A DNA stretch of 6,923 bases from an uncultured Oscillospiraceae bacterium. Its GTDB lineage: Bacteria; Bacillota; Clostridia; Oscillospirales; Oscillospiraceae. The position numbers were made by a program, and so were the translations under genes. The stretch spans positions 1 through 6,923 of the forward strand of contig CAJFPI010000001.1 of the NCBI GenBank assembly GCA_904398675.1, given 5' to 3'. Below are positions 1 through 6,125 of this stretch, one piece after another; the first letter of the stretch is position 1, and each line of letters begins with the position of its first letter. A model generated the notes under the pieces. That model had not been told where the DNA came from. It saw nothing but the letters and a program-made list of their open reading frames with translations, and searched no databases.

Positions 1-365
1 CCGCCGCCCATGTGCAGGCCCTGATCGACGCCCACCACGCCCTGTGGGGGGACAAGCGCATCGGCCACAAGGACGCCGACCCCAAGTATGACGCCATGCA
101 TCTGCGTGACGGCCGTCCCCTGACCGACAAGTGGACCTTCTCCACCAACGGCGTCTCCATCCAGGGTCGTTACGGCATCCCCTGCGTCGGCTTTGGCCCC
201 GGCGCCGAGAGCCAGGCCCATGCCCCCAACGAGATCACCTGGAAACAGGATCTGGTGACCTGTGCCGCCGTGTATGTGGCCGCTGTGAACCTCTACAACA
301 GCGAGAACAAGACCGACGATGTGACCCAGTTCCGTCAGAGCCTCACCGACAACGACATTAAATAA
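1..365 (+). CDS. ygeY: YgeY-type M20 family hydrolase, C-terminal fragment
   Basis: This is the 3' end of a gene that begins before the window; complete codons run from base 3, giving 120 residues and a TAA stop. The fragment carries the end of an M20/ArgE-DapE-like zinc hydrolase: the STNG segment (fragment residues 47-50), GIPCVGFGPG (58-67) and HAPNE (73-77). In M20 enzymes the His of the last motif is a metal ligand. The overall pattern, KWTFSTNGVS followed by GRYGIP, GFGPG and HAPNE, matches the YgeY group ('selenium metabolism hydrolase') better than generic peptidases. That group sits in purine/selenium clusters and probably cleaves an amide or ureido-type intermediate; the exact substrate is not shown here. 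The downstream ygeW and arcC homologues support the assignment. The catalytic N-terminal half is outside the window. GTG at base 12 is an internal codon, not a start. Confidence 0.85.
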   Translation, partial: AAHVQALIDAHHALWGDKRIGHKDADPKYDAMHLRDGRPLTDKWTFSTNGVSIQGRYGIPCVGFGPGAESQAHAPNEITWKQDLVTCAAVYVAAVNLYNSENKTDDVTQFRQSLTDNDIK

Positions 366-389
366 CCCTCTCTGCAAGACCCTGCCGCC

Positions 390-423
390 CCTCCCCCGCC
401 CGGCCGACGCCAGGCGGGGGAGG
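390..423. repeat. GC-rich inverted repeat between ygeY and ygeW
   Basis: CCTCCCCCGCC (390-400) pairs perfectly with GGCGGGGGAGG (413-423) around a 12-base loop, 25 bases after the ygeY stop. The stem is very stable, but no T-run follows on the + strand (the next bases are CGCGGACTGCC), so it is not a standard intrinsic terminator. It could stabilise the 3' end of upstream mRNA, act as a processing or Rho-linked site, or attenuate read-through into ygeW. I saw no good sigma-A promoter in the rest of the gap, although TTGAAA (437-442) and an AT-rich stretch (443-460) are present without proper spacing. Confidence 0.6.
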
Positions 424-479
424 CGCGGACTGCCTGTTGAAAACGATACATAAAATCGAATGAAAAGGAGAATATAGCA

Positions 480-1673
480 ATGAGCAAAGCTGTGAAACTT
501 GCCCAGCATCTGGAGACCCTGAAGATCAACAACATGTACAAGAACGACTTCTACTGGACCTGGGACAAGACCGACGATGAGATCGACGCCGTCTTCACCG
601 TGGCCGACGCCCTGCGGGACCTCCGCGAGCGCAACATCTCCACCAAGGTGTTTGATTCCGGTCTCGGCATCTCCATCTTCCGCGACAACTCCACCCGCAC
701 CCGTTTCTCCTTCGCCTCCGCCTGCAACATGCTGGGCCTGGAGGTGCAGGACCTGGACGAGAAGACCAGCCAGATCGCCCACGGCGAGACCGTCCGCGAG
801 ACTGCCAACATGGTCTCCTTCATGGCTGACGTCATCGGCATCCGCGATGATATGTTCATCGAGGAGGGCCACAAGTATCAGAAGACCTTCATGGACGCTC
901 TGGACGAGGGCTACAGCGACGGCGTTCTGGAGCAGCGCCCCACGCTGGTAAACCTGCAGTGCGACGTTGACCATCCCACCCAGGCTATGGCCGACATGCT
1001 GCATGTGATCCACTACTTCGGCGGCGTCGAGAACCTGAAGGGCAAGAAGGTTGCCATGACCTGGGCCTACAGCCCCTCCTACGGCAAGCCCCTGAGCGTG
1101 CCCCAGGGCATCATCGGTCTCTTCACCCGGTTCGGCATGGACGTGGTTCTGGCTCACCCCGAGGGGTATGAGATCATGCCCGAGGTGGAGAAGATCGCCG
1201 CTGAGAACGCAAAGAAGTCCGGCGGCTCCTTCAAGAAGGTCAACTCCATGGCCGAGGCCTTCCAGGATGCCGACATCGTCTATCCCAAGAGCTGGGCTCC
1301 CTTCAAGGCTATGGAGGAGCGCACCAACCTGTACCGCAAGGGCGACAAGGCCGGCATCGACGCGCTGGAGCAGCGCCTGCTGGCCCAGAACGCCGAGCAC
1401 AAGGACTGGGCCTGCACCGAGGAGATGATGAAACTGACCCACGACGGCAAGGCGCTGTACATGCACTGCCTGCCCGCCGACATCACGGGCCTCTCCTGCA
1501 AGGAGGGCGAGGTTGACAACAGCGTGTTCGACCGCTACATCGTTCCCCTGTACAAGGAGGCCTCCTACAAGCCCTACATCATCGCGGCCATGATCTTCCT
1601 GAGCAAGGTCAAGAACCCCGTGGACGCGCTGCTGGATCTGGACAAGAAGGGCGACAAGCGCAAGGCGTTCTAA
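480..1673 (+). CDS. ygeW: YgeW family carbamoyltransferase
   Basis: The protein has 397 residues, close to the roughly 396 of E. coli YgeW. It is an aspartate/ornithine carbamoyltransferase-fold enzyme, expected in the cytoplasm. The N-terminal carbamoyl-phosphate domain has FRDNSTRTRFSF (68-79, with the phosphate-binding STRTR loop at 71-75) and HPTQ (165-168). The C-terminal domain has HCLP (329-332), the other carbamoyl-phosphate contact. Family-specific stretches are the DLDEKTSQIAHGETVRETAN segment (91-110) and SPSYGKPLSVPQG (198-210). The latter replaces the substrate loops of true OTCase and ATCase, so neither ornithine nor aspartate is the likely acceptor. The start is supported by AAGGAG (465-470) nine bases upstream. 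Its setting between ygeY and carbamate kinase suggests it works in the phosphorolytic direction, releasing carbamoyl phosphate from a ureido compound in purine breakdown. That direction and substrate are inferred from the cluster. Confidence 0.92.
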   Translation: MSKAVKLAQHLETLKINNMYKNDFYWTWDKTDDEIDAVFTVADALRDLRERNISTKVFDSGLGISIFRDNSTRTRFSFASACNMLGLEVQDLDEKTSQIAHGETVRETANMVSFMADVIGIRDDMFIEEGHKYQKTFMDALDEGYSDGVLEQRPTLVNLQCDVDHPTQAMADMLHVIHYFGGVENLKGKKVAMTWAYSPSYGKPLSVPQGIIGLFTRFGMDVVLAHPEGYEIMPEVEKIAAENAKKSGGSFKKVNSMAEAFQDADIVYPKSWAPFKAMEERTNLYRKGDKAGIDALEQRLLAQNAEHKDWACTEEMMKLTHDGKALYMHCLPADITGLSCKEGEVDNSVFDRYIVPLYKEASYKPYIIAAMIFLSKVKNPVDALLDLDKKGDKRKAF

Positions 1674-1691
1674 AAACATCCGGAGAAAGAC

Positions 1692-1724
1692 AGAAAAGGA
1701 GCCGGACCGGCTCCTTTTCTATCC
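1692..1724 (+). terminator. Terminator/attenuator hairpin between ygeW and arcC
   Basis: AGAAAAGGAGCCGG (1692-1705) and CCGGCTCCTTTTCT (1707-1720) are perfect reverse complements around a single A. In RNA the innermost pair opens to give a 13-bp stem with a GAC loop. The 3' arm ends CCTTTTCT and is followed by ATCCTTT, so the U-tract is short and partly inside the stem. It lies 18 bases after the ygeW stop and ends about 40 bases before the arcC start. No obvious promoter lies between hairpin and arcC, so partial termination that still lets arcC be transcribed is plausible. The 5' arm contains AAAAGGAG, which looks like a Shine-Dalgarno but has no start codon at the right distance. Confidence 0.65.
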
Positions 1725-1761
1725 TTTGCATGGTTGAAACGACAAAAGGAGAAGATTTGTA

Positions 1762-2703
1762 ATGGGTAAACGCATCGTCATTGCCCTGGGCGGCAACGCC
1801 CTCGGCAACACTCTGCCGGAGCAGGCGGAGGCTGTGAAGATTACCTCCAAGGCTATTGTGGACCTCATCGAGGACGGCAACCAGGTCATCGTTGCCCACG
1901 GCAACGGTCCCCAGGTCGGCATCATCAACAACGCCATGGCCGCCCTGCAGAAGGAGGATCCCAAGCAGGGATTCACCCCCCTCTCTGTCTGCGGCGCCAT
2001 GAGCCAGGCCTATATCGGCTATGACCTGCAGAACGCCTTCCGGGAGGAGCTTCTTAACCGCGGCATCCAGAGCATCCCCGTGTGCACCATCGTCACCCAG
2101 GTGGAGGTTGACCCCAAGGATCCCGCCTTTGAGAACCCCAGCAAGCCCATCGGCAAGTTCATGACCGAGGAGGAAGCCAAGGACTATGCCGCCAAGACCG
2201 GTTACCTCGTCAAAGAGGACGCCGGCCGGGGCTGGCGGCGCTATGTGGCCTCCCCCAAGCCCCAGCACATCATCGAGGCCGGCGCCATCCGTGCTCTGAT
2301 GGAGGACGGCCACCTGGTGATCTGCTGCGGCGGCGGCGGCATCCCTGTCTACCGCACGGAGAAAAACCACCTGAAGGGCGCGGCTGCCGTCATCGACAAG
2401 GACTTCTGCTCCGAGCTTCTGGCCGAGCAGCTGGACGCGGATATGCTCATCATTCTCACCGCTGTGGAGAAGGTGGCCATCAACTTCCGCAAGGAGAACG
2501 AGCAGTGGCTGGACACCATGACCCCCGACGAGGCGCGGAAATACGCCGCCGAGGGCCAGTTCGCCCCCGGCTCCATGCTCCCCAAGGTGGAGGCCGCGGT
2601 GAAGTTTGCCGAGTCCAAGAGCGGCCGCACCGCCCTCATCACCCTGCTGGAGAAGGCCCGGGACGGCATCTCCGGCAAGACCGGCACCCGTGTGCAGCAG
2701 TAA
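1762..2703 (+). CDS. arcC: Carbamate kinase (YqeA/ArcC type)
   Basis: This 313-residue protein is full length for carbamate kinases (about 310), which transfer phosphate from carbamoyl phosphate to ADP, giving ATP and carbamate (then ammonia and CO2) in the cytoplasm. It shows the amino acid kinase fold markers: ALGGNAL (8-14) and HGNGPQVG (46-53) for phosphate binding, the family signature GWRRYVASPKP (157-167), GGGGIPV (190-196), IDKD (211-214) and the SMLPKVEAA segment (271-279). AAAAGGAG (1744-1751 region) sits ten bases before ATG, supporting the start. It lies 88 bases after ygeW, behind a hairpin that may reduce read-through. The pairing with YgeW rather than an arginine deiminase and ornithine carbamoyltransferase points to energy recovery from purine/ureide breakdown. 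It resembles E. coli YqeA, the kinase of the ygeW region. Confidence is high for the activity and moderate for the pathway. Confidence 0.95.
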   Translation: MGKRIVIALGGNALGNTLPEQAEAVKITSKAIVDLIEDGNQVIVAHGNGPQVGIINNAMAALQKEDPKQGFTPLSVCGAMSQAYIGYDLQNAFREELLNRGIQSIPVCTIVTQVEVDPKDPAFENPSKPIGKFMTEEEAKDYAAKTGYLVKEDAGRGWRRYVASPKPQHIIEAGAIRALMEDGHLVICCGGGGIPVYRTEKNHLKGAAAVIDKDFCSELLAEQLDADMLIILTAVEKVAINFRKENEQWLDTMTPDEARKYAAEGQFAPGSMLPKVEAAVKFAESKSGRTALITLLEKARDGISGKTGTRVQQ

Positions 2704-2716
2704 ATCCTCTGTTTTT

Positions 2717-2755
2717 AAAATCTCCCGGAATCCTGCAGGATTCCGGGAGATTTTT
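2717..2755. terminator. Bidirectional intrinsic terminator (38-base perfect palindrome)
   Basis: Bases 2717-2754 form a perfect palindrome centred between 2735 and 2736. It has AAAA on the left, the arm TCTCCCGGAATCCTG (2721-2735), its reverse complement (2736-2750), and TTTTT (2751-2755) on the right. On the + strand it ends in five T's after the stem and stops arcC transcription 13 bases past the stop codon. On the - strand the TTTT(AAAAAC) sequence follows the stem, so it can also stop the convergent ASKHA gene, whose stop codon is at 2774-2776. Confidence 0.88.
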
Positions 2756-2773
2756 CTGTCTATCATTCTTTTT

Positions 2774-4354
2774 TCAAGAGGCCGTGTTTTGTCCATCCGT
2801 CTTTTGCTGCGCCCGCGCCCTGCGCCGCTCCTCCCGCCACTGCCGCACGCAGGGATAGCGGTCCAGGTCCAGGTGGGGGATGGCGGCGGCCGCCTGCATC
2901 GTCTCCACAAAATTAGGGATGGCGCCATACTGGATATAGTCCATCCGCCGGAGGAGCTTGTCCAGCTCCTCCAGGTGGCTGCGCTCCAGCAGCAGACACC
3001 GGGCCCCCTCCAGGGAGGCGTTGCCCACGCAGCGGACCCGCTCCTTGGGAAGATCAGGGTACAGCCCGACGGTCACCGCCGACTGCCAGCGGATATAGGT
3101 GCCGAAGGCCCCGGCCACATCGAACCCCTCCACATCGGAAAACTCCATGCCAACGGCCTCCATCAGGTAGGAGACCATGGTCCAGGCGGCGGCCTTTGTC
3201 TCCAGAAAGCGGCGGATGTCGCTCTCATAAAACCACAGGGGCCGCCCGTCGGCGGTCCTGTCCCCGTCCACATAGCGGTAGGCCAGCTCCCCCTCCACCT
3301 CCGCCACACGGCTGGATGCCTCCGGCTGCAGCCTGCCGCGGAAGTCCAAAACGTCCTCCAGGAAGAGCTCGGCGATGAGATCCACGATGCCGCTGCCGCA
3401 GATCCCCCGGACCACACCGCCGCCGATCACCTCCAGCTCCACCGCGTCGTCCCGAATGGAGACGTGCTCCACCGCCCCCTGGCCGGCACACATGCCGCCC
3501 CGGATCACGCCCCCCTCCAGGGCAGGCCCGGCAGCCCCCGCGCCGGCCACCAGGAAGTCCCGGCAGCCCGCCACCAGCTCCCCGTTGGTGCCGATGTCAA
3601 AGAAAAGGCGGATGCCCTCCGAGCGTCCCAGCCCTGTGGCTACAATGCCGCTGAGCACATCCCCGCCCATGTAGTTGGCCCTGGCCGGGTAGAGAAAGAC
3701 CGGCCCCATCAGCTCCAGCCCCAGCTCCGCCGCCGGAACAAACCCCGGCGCGGCTGTCACCGGCGCATAAGGCGAGTGGAACAGGGGGAAGGCATCCAGC
3801 CCCAGGAGGAAGTGGACCATGGCGGTGTTCCCCGCCAGCACCATGGCGGCGCACTGGCTGGCATCCACGCCGCTGCGCTCACTGAGCTCCGCCATCAAAA
3901 GCCGCAGCGTCTCCGCCGCCGCCGCCTGCAGCTGCAGAAGGTGCTCCGGATCGTCCTTGCCATAGAAGATCCGGGTGAGGATGTCGTCCCCATATTCCCG
4001 CTGGAGATTATAGCGGCTGGCCCTGGCTGCCACCGTCCCCCGGTTCAGGTCCACCAGCTCCATGGTGACGCTGGTGCTGCCGAGGTCCGCCGCCAGGCCA
4101 TAGTGAAAGGCGGTGGTATCTCCCGCCTCCACCCGCGTCAGATGCCACGCCTCCCCCTGCCACAGCATGGTGACGGTGATCTGTCCCCCGGCGGAGCGGA
4201 TGGCGGGATACAGCATCCGCGTGACAGAAAGATCCATCTCCAGGCGGCCAAACCCCGGCCGCAGGGTATCCAGCACCCGGTCCCGGTCGCTGCGGGCATC
4301 CTCCTCTGTGGGCAGCGGGATCTGAAACGTCAGTTTCCTGCTCAGAGGTTTCAT
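2774..4354 (-). CDS. ASKHA-fold ATPase, DUF4445 / RACo-RamA family, lacking the Fe-S domain
   Basis: The protein has 526 residues. It carries the ASKHA (actin/hexokinase-like) ATP-binding core of the family that reductively activates corrinoid proteins. Phosphate-1 is ADLGSTSV (89-96), followed by QREYGDDILTRI (118-129), LAGNTAMVH (173-181) and YMGGDVLSG (228-236). Phosphate-2 is FDIGTNGELV (252-261). Then come GAGAAGPALEGG (271-282), RGICGSGIVDLI (316-327), AGAFGTYI (414-421) and VGNASLEGAR (443-452). Most relatives begin with a plant-type 2Fe-2S domain; here the first 90 residues contain no cysteine, and the seven cysteines overall form no cluster motif. The C-terminus ends in an Arg-rich tail (about 504-514). 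An open frame continues to 4582, but ATG 4354 is chosen because AAGGAGG (4361-4367) lies six bases before it and the promoter lies inside the would-be extension. The natural target is unknown: no corrinoid protein or methyltransferase gene is visible. It converges on arcC and diverges from the symporter gene. Confidence 0.88.
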   Translation of the reverse strand: MKPLSRKLTFQIPLPTEEDARSDRDRVLDTLRPGFGRLEMDLSVTRMLYPAIRSAGGQITVTMLWQGEAWHLTRVEAGDTTAFHYGLAADLGSTSVTMELVDLNRGTVAARASRYNLQREYGDDILTRIFYGKDDPEHLLQLQAAAAETLRLLMAELSERSGVDASQCAAMVLAGNTAMVHFLLGLDAFPLFHSPYAPVTAAPGFVPAAELGLELMGPVFLYPARANYMGGDVLSGIVATGLGRSEGIRLFFDIGTNGELVAGCRDFLVAGAGAAGPALEGGVIRGGMCAGQGAVEHVSIRDDAVELEVIGGGVVRGICGSGIVDLIAELFLEDVLDFRGRLQPEASSRVAEVEGELAYRYVDGDRTADGRPLWFYESDIRRFLETKAAAWTMVSYLMEAVGMEFSDVEGFDVAGAFGTYIRWQSAVTVGLYPDLPKERVRCVGNASLEGARCLLLERSHLEELDKLLRRMDYIQYGAIPNFVETMQAAAAIPHLDLDRYPCVRQWREERRRARAQQKTDGQNTAS

Positions 4355-4360
4355 GATCCT

Positions 4361-4370
4361 CCTCCTTCCT
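4361..4370 (-). promoter_or_regulatory. Strong Shine-Dalgarno that fixes the ASKHA start
   Basis: Read on the minus strand, AGGAAGGAGG occupies 4370-4361, six bases before the ATG at 4354. The near-complete match to the anti-Shine-Dalgarno sequence and ideal spacing outweigh the longer open frame that reaches back to 4582. Confidence 0.85.
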
Positions 4371-4390
4371 TTCCTGATCCTTTTTCCTCC

Positions 4391-4419
4391 ATTATAAAGA
4401 ATCCCCCGGGCTTTGTATA
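4391..4419 (-). promoter_or_regulatory. Sigma-A-type promoter of the ASKHA gene
   Basis: On the minus strand the -35 box TATACA (4419-4414; four of six consensus bases) is followed by a 17-base spacer and a perfect TATAAT -10 box (4396-4391). Transcription would begin near 4384, giving a leader of about 30 bases with the Shine-Dalgarno sequence inside it. An AT-rich inverted repeat, AAATT-GCA-AATTT (4423-4435), lies immediately upstream of the -35 box and could bind a regulator. Confidence 0.75.
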
Positions 4420-4550
4420 GGGAAATTGCAAATTTTCTCCCGGTCTCCCGTTCCAGGCTGTGAAGATTGTCCGCATGTTCCGCCCTTCCCGCCCATAGAC
4501 TGGGGATAGGCCCCGCCGGGGCGGGAGCATGAGAGGAAGGAAACACGCCT

Positions 4551-5990
4551 ATGGAAACGCTGCTTGCACCTCTGACATCCATTCACAGCGCTGTCAATCG
4601 TGTCGTCTGGGGGCCGCCGATGCTGGTCCTGCTTCTGGGAACCGGCGTGTATCTGACCATGCGCCTGGGCTTTTTTCAGCTGCGCCGGTTTCCCATGATC
4701 CTCCGCCGCACAGTGGGCAGCCTCTTTGGCCGGGGCAGGAGCAAGGCGTCCCGGGATCTGACGCCCTTTGAAGCGGTCTCCACCGCCCTGGCCAGCACCG
4801 TGGGCACTGGCAACATCGCCGGCGTTACGGGCGCTATCTTTCTGGGCGGCCCCGGGGCGGTATTCTGGATGTGGGTATCGGCCCTTTTCGGCATGGCCAC
4901 CAAGTATGTGGAAATTGTGCTGGCTGTGCAGTACCGTCAGACGGCGCCGGACGGCTCCCACTACGGCGGCCCCATGTACTACATCGAAAGGGGCCTCCAT
5001 ATGAAGTGGCTGGCCGCTGCCTTCGCCCTCTTCGGCGGCGTGGCCTGTTTCGGCATCGGCAACATTGCCCAGGCGACGGAGATCTCCGGCGCGGTGAACG
5101 GCCTGCTGGCCCTCTCCGGCCGCTCTGTCTCCGATGCGGCAGTGGGGATCGTCCTGGCGGCTGTGACGGCGGCGGTTTTGCTGGGAGGCGTTAAGCGCAT
5201 CGGCCGCATTGCCAGCCTCCTGGTCCCCTTTATGGCGGTTTTCTATATCCTGGCGGGGGCTGCCGTCCTGCTGCTTCGCCTCCCCGACGTTCCCGGCGCG
5301 CTGGCGCTGATCGTGCAGAGCGCCTTTGCCCCGGAGGCGGCCGCCGGCGGCGCGGCGGGATACGCCCTGATGCGGACCATCCAGAACGGCGTTTCCCGTG
5401 GGATTTTCTCCAACGAGGCTGGTCTTGGCTCCGCGCCCATGGCCCACGCCTCGGCGGAGGCAAAAAGCCCTGTGGAGCAGGGGATGTGGGGCGTGCTCGA
5501 AGTGTTTGTGGATACCATCGTGATCTGCACCATTACTGCCCTCACGGTGATCCTCTCCGGCGTATATGAGGGCGCCGCCATCGCTGAAACCGGCGGCACC
5601 TTTCTCTCCAGCGGCCAGGCGGCGGCGGCCGCCTTCAACGCCGTCCTCCCCGGGCAGTGGGGCGGCATCGTTCTGCAGGTCAGCATGCTCTTCTTCTCCC
5701 TGACCACGATTCTGGGCTGGAGCTGCTACGGCGAGCGGTGCTGGGGATACCTGAGCCGCAACAGTCCCTGGGTGAACCGCACCTACAAGGCCGTTTATAT
5801 TGCCACCTGCTTTTTTGGCGCTGTGGGATCCGGAAACCTCATGTGGAGCCTGTCCGATACGCTGAATGCCATGATGGCCATTCCGAACCTCATCGCGCTG
5901 CTGCTGCTCAGCGGTGAGGCGGTACATGCCACCAGGCGTTATTTTGCGCCGTCTGCCGGTGGGCGGCGGCCAAGGCCGCCCCGAGCATAA
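4551..5990 (+). CDS. Sodium:alanine/glycine symporter (AGCS family)
   Basis: This 479-residue inner-membrane protein belongs to the AGCS (alanine or glycine:cation symporter) family, which imports small neutral amino acids with Na+ or H+. It has the family landmarks: TPFEAVSTAL (71-80) running into STVGTGNIAGV (82-92), GGPGAVFWMW (99-108), YGGPMYYIE (138-146), NGVSRGIFSNEAGLGSAPMA (279-298) and GWSCYGERCWGYL (389-401). Several hydrophobic stretches are visible, for example about 22-38, 94-116, 153-173, 194-212, 221-242, 314-337, 372-390 and 413-430. The length is usual for the family. The last residues are a basic, proline-rich tail. AGGAAGG (4534-4540) ten bases upstream supports the ATG. 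It is divergent from the ASKHA gene. No convincing sigma-A promoter was found upstream; a small GCCCC/GGGGC hairpin (4510-4522) lies just before the ribosome binding site. Alanine or glycine is the default substrate guess; sequence alone cannot settle it. Confidence 0.93.
   Translation: METLLAPLTSIHSAVNRVVWGPPMLVLLLGTGVYLTMRLGFFQLRRFPMILRRTVGSLFGRGRSKASRDLTPFEAVSTALASTVGTGNIAGVTGAIFLGGPGAVFWMWVSALFGMATKYVEIVLAVQYRQTAPDGSHYGGPMYYIERGLHMKWLAAAFALFGGVACFGIGNIAQATEISGAVNGLLALSGRSVSDAAVGIVLAAVTAAVLLGGVKRIGRIASLLVPFMAVFYILAGAAVLLLRLPDVPGALALIVQSAFAPEAAAGGAAGYALMRTIQNGVSRGIFSNEAGLGSAPMAHASAEAKSPVEQGMWGVLEVFVDTIVICTITALTVILSGVYEGAAIAETGGTFLSSGQAAAAAFNAVLPGQWGGIVLQVSMLFFSLTTILGWSCYGERCWGYLSRNSPWVNRTYKAVYIATCFFGAVGSGNLMWSLSDTLNAMMAIPNLIALLLLSGEAVHATRRYFAPSAGGRRPRPPRA
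5961..5981 (+). repeat. GC-rich hairpin at the 3' end of the symporter gene
   Basis: GGGCGGC (5961-5967) can pair with GCCGCCC (5975-5981), or GGCGGCC (5965-5971) with GGCCGCC (5974-5980), within the last codons of the symporter. No T-run follows, so it is not a canonical terminator. It may simply reflect Gly/Arg/Pro codons in GC-rich DNA, or help end transcription before the next promoter at 5996. Confidence 0.35.
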
Positions 5991-5995
5991 AGGGC

Positions 5996-6024
5996 TTGAA
6001 ATATTTTCGTAATTTCGATACAAT
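5996..6024 (+). promoter_or_regulatory. Sigma-A-type promoter of the SLH-protein gene
   Basis: TTGAAA (5996-6001), a 17-base AT-rich spacer and TACAAT (6019-6024) match sigma-A consensus at five of six positions in each box with ideal spacing. It begins six bases after the symporter stop. Transcription would start near 6031, giving a leader of about 95 bases. The SLH-protein gene therefore appears to be a separate unit from the symporter. Confidence 0.8.
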
Positions 6025-6031
6025 GAAGGCA

Positions 6032-6082
6032 CCGCCGAAAACAGCGGCAAAAATTGCATAGATTTCTACCCTTTTTCGGCGG
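6032..6082 (+). promoter_or_regulatory. Stem-loop at the predicted 5' end of the SLH mRNA leader
   Basis: CCGCCGAAAA (6032-6041) pairs perfectly with TTTTCGGCGG (6073-6082) across a 31-base loop that itself holds a small GCAA/TTGC hairpin (6047-6057). The left arm starts almost exactly where transcription from the promoter at 5996-6024 should begin, so the mRNA would open with this structure. The ribosome binding site (6104-6114) lies outside the stem. A 5' stabilising structure is the simplest reading; a terminator is less likely because the T's are on the inner side of the 3' arm. Confidence 0.55.
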
Positions 6083-6125
6083 AGCATATGTCCCAAAATG
6101 AAAAAGGAAGGAAGAAAGAAAAACG

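Noticed and set aside
437..456. Promoter for ygeW from TTGAAA and TAAAAT
   Set aside because: The two boxes are only eight bases apart, far from the 16-18 needed; no better pair was found.
1..2703. Possible selenocysteine codon or SECIS in the ygeY/ygeW/arcC block
   Set aside because: All three frames end at ordinary TAA stops at the expected lengths; no in-frame TGA followed by conserved sequence is present.
480..2703. Arginine deiminase pathway (OTCase plus carbamate kinase)
   Set aside because: The carbamoyltransferase has YgeW-specific segments instead of OTCase ornithine-binding motifs, and the upstream neighbour is a YgeY-type hydrolase, not arginine deiminase.
1609..2928. 439-codon reverse open frame over arcC
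   Set aside because: Antisense to carbamate kinase and reads through the bidirectional terminator; composition is typical of a shadow frame.
2606..4420. 604-codon forward open frame across the ASKHA gene
   Set aside because: It lies antisense to a clearly conserved protein, has no family motif, is rich in His/Pro/Arg/Gly as expected from GC-rich reverse frames, and starts inside arcC without a ribosome binding site.
4355..4582. 76-residue N-terminal extension of the ASKHA protein
   Set aside because: The extension would overlap the symporter start and contain the gene's own promoter; it has no conserved domain, and the strong Shine-Dalgarno supports ATG at 4354.
4392..6059. 555-codon reverse open frame across the symporter gene
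   Set aside because: Antisense shadow of the AGCS symporter; low-complexity Gly/His/Arg/Ala composition and no recognisable domain.
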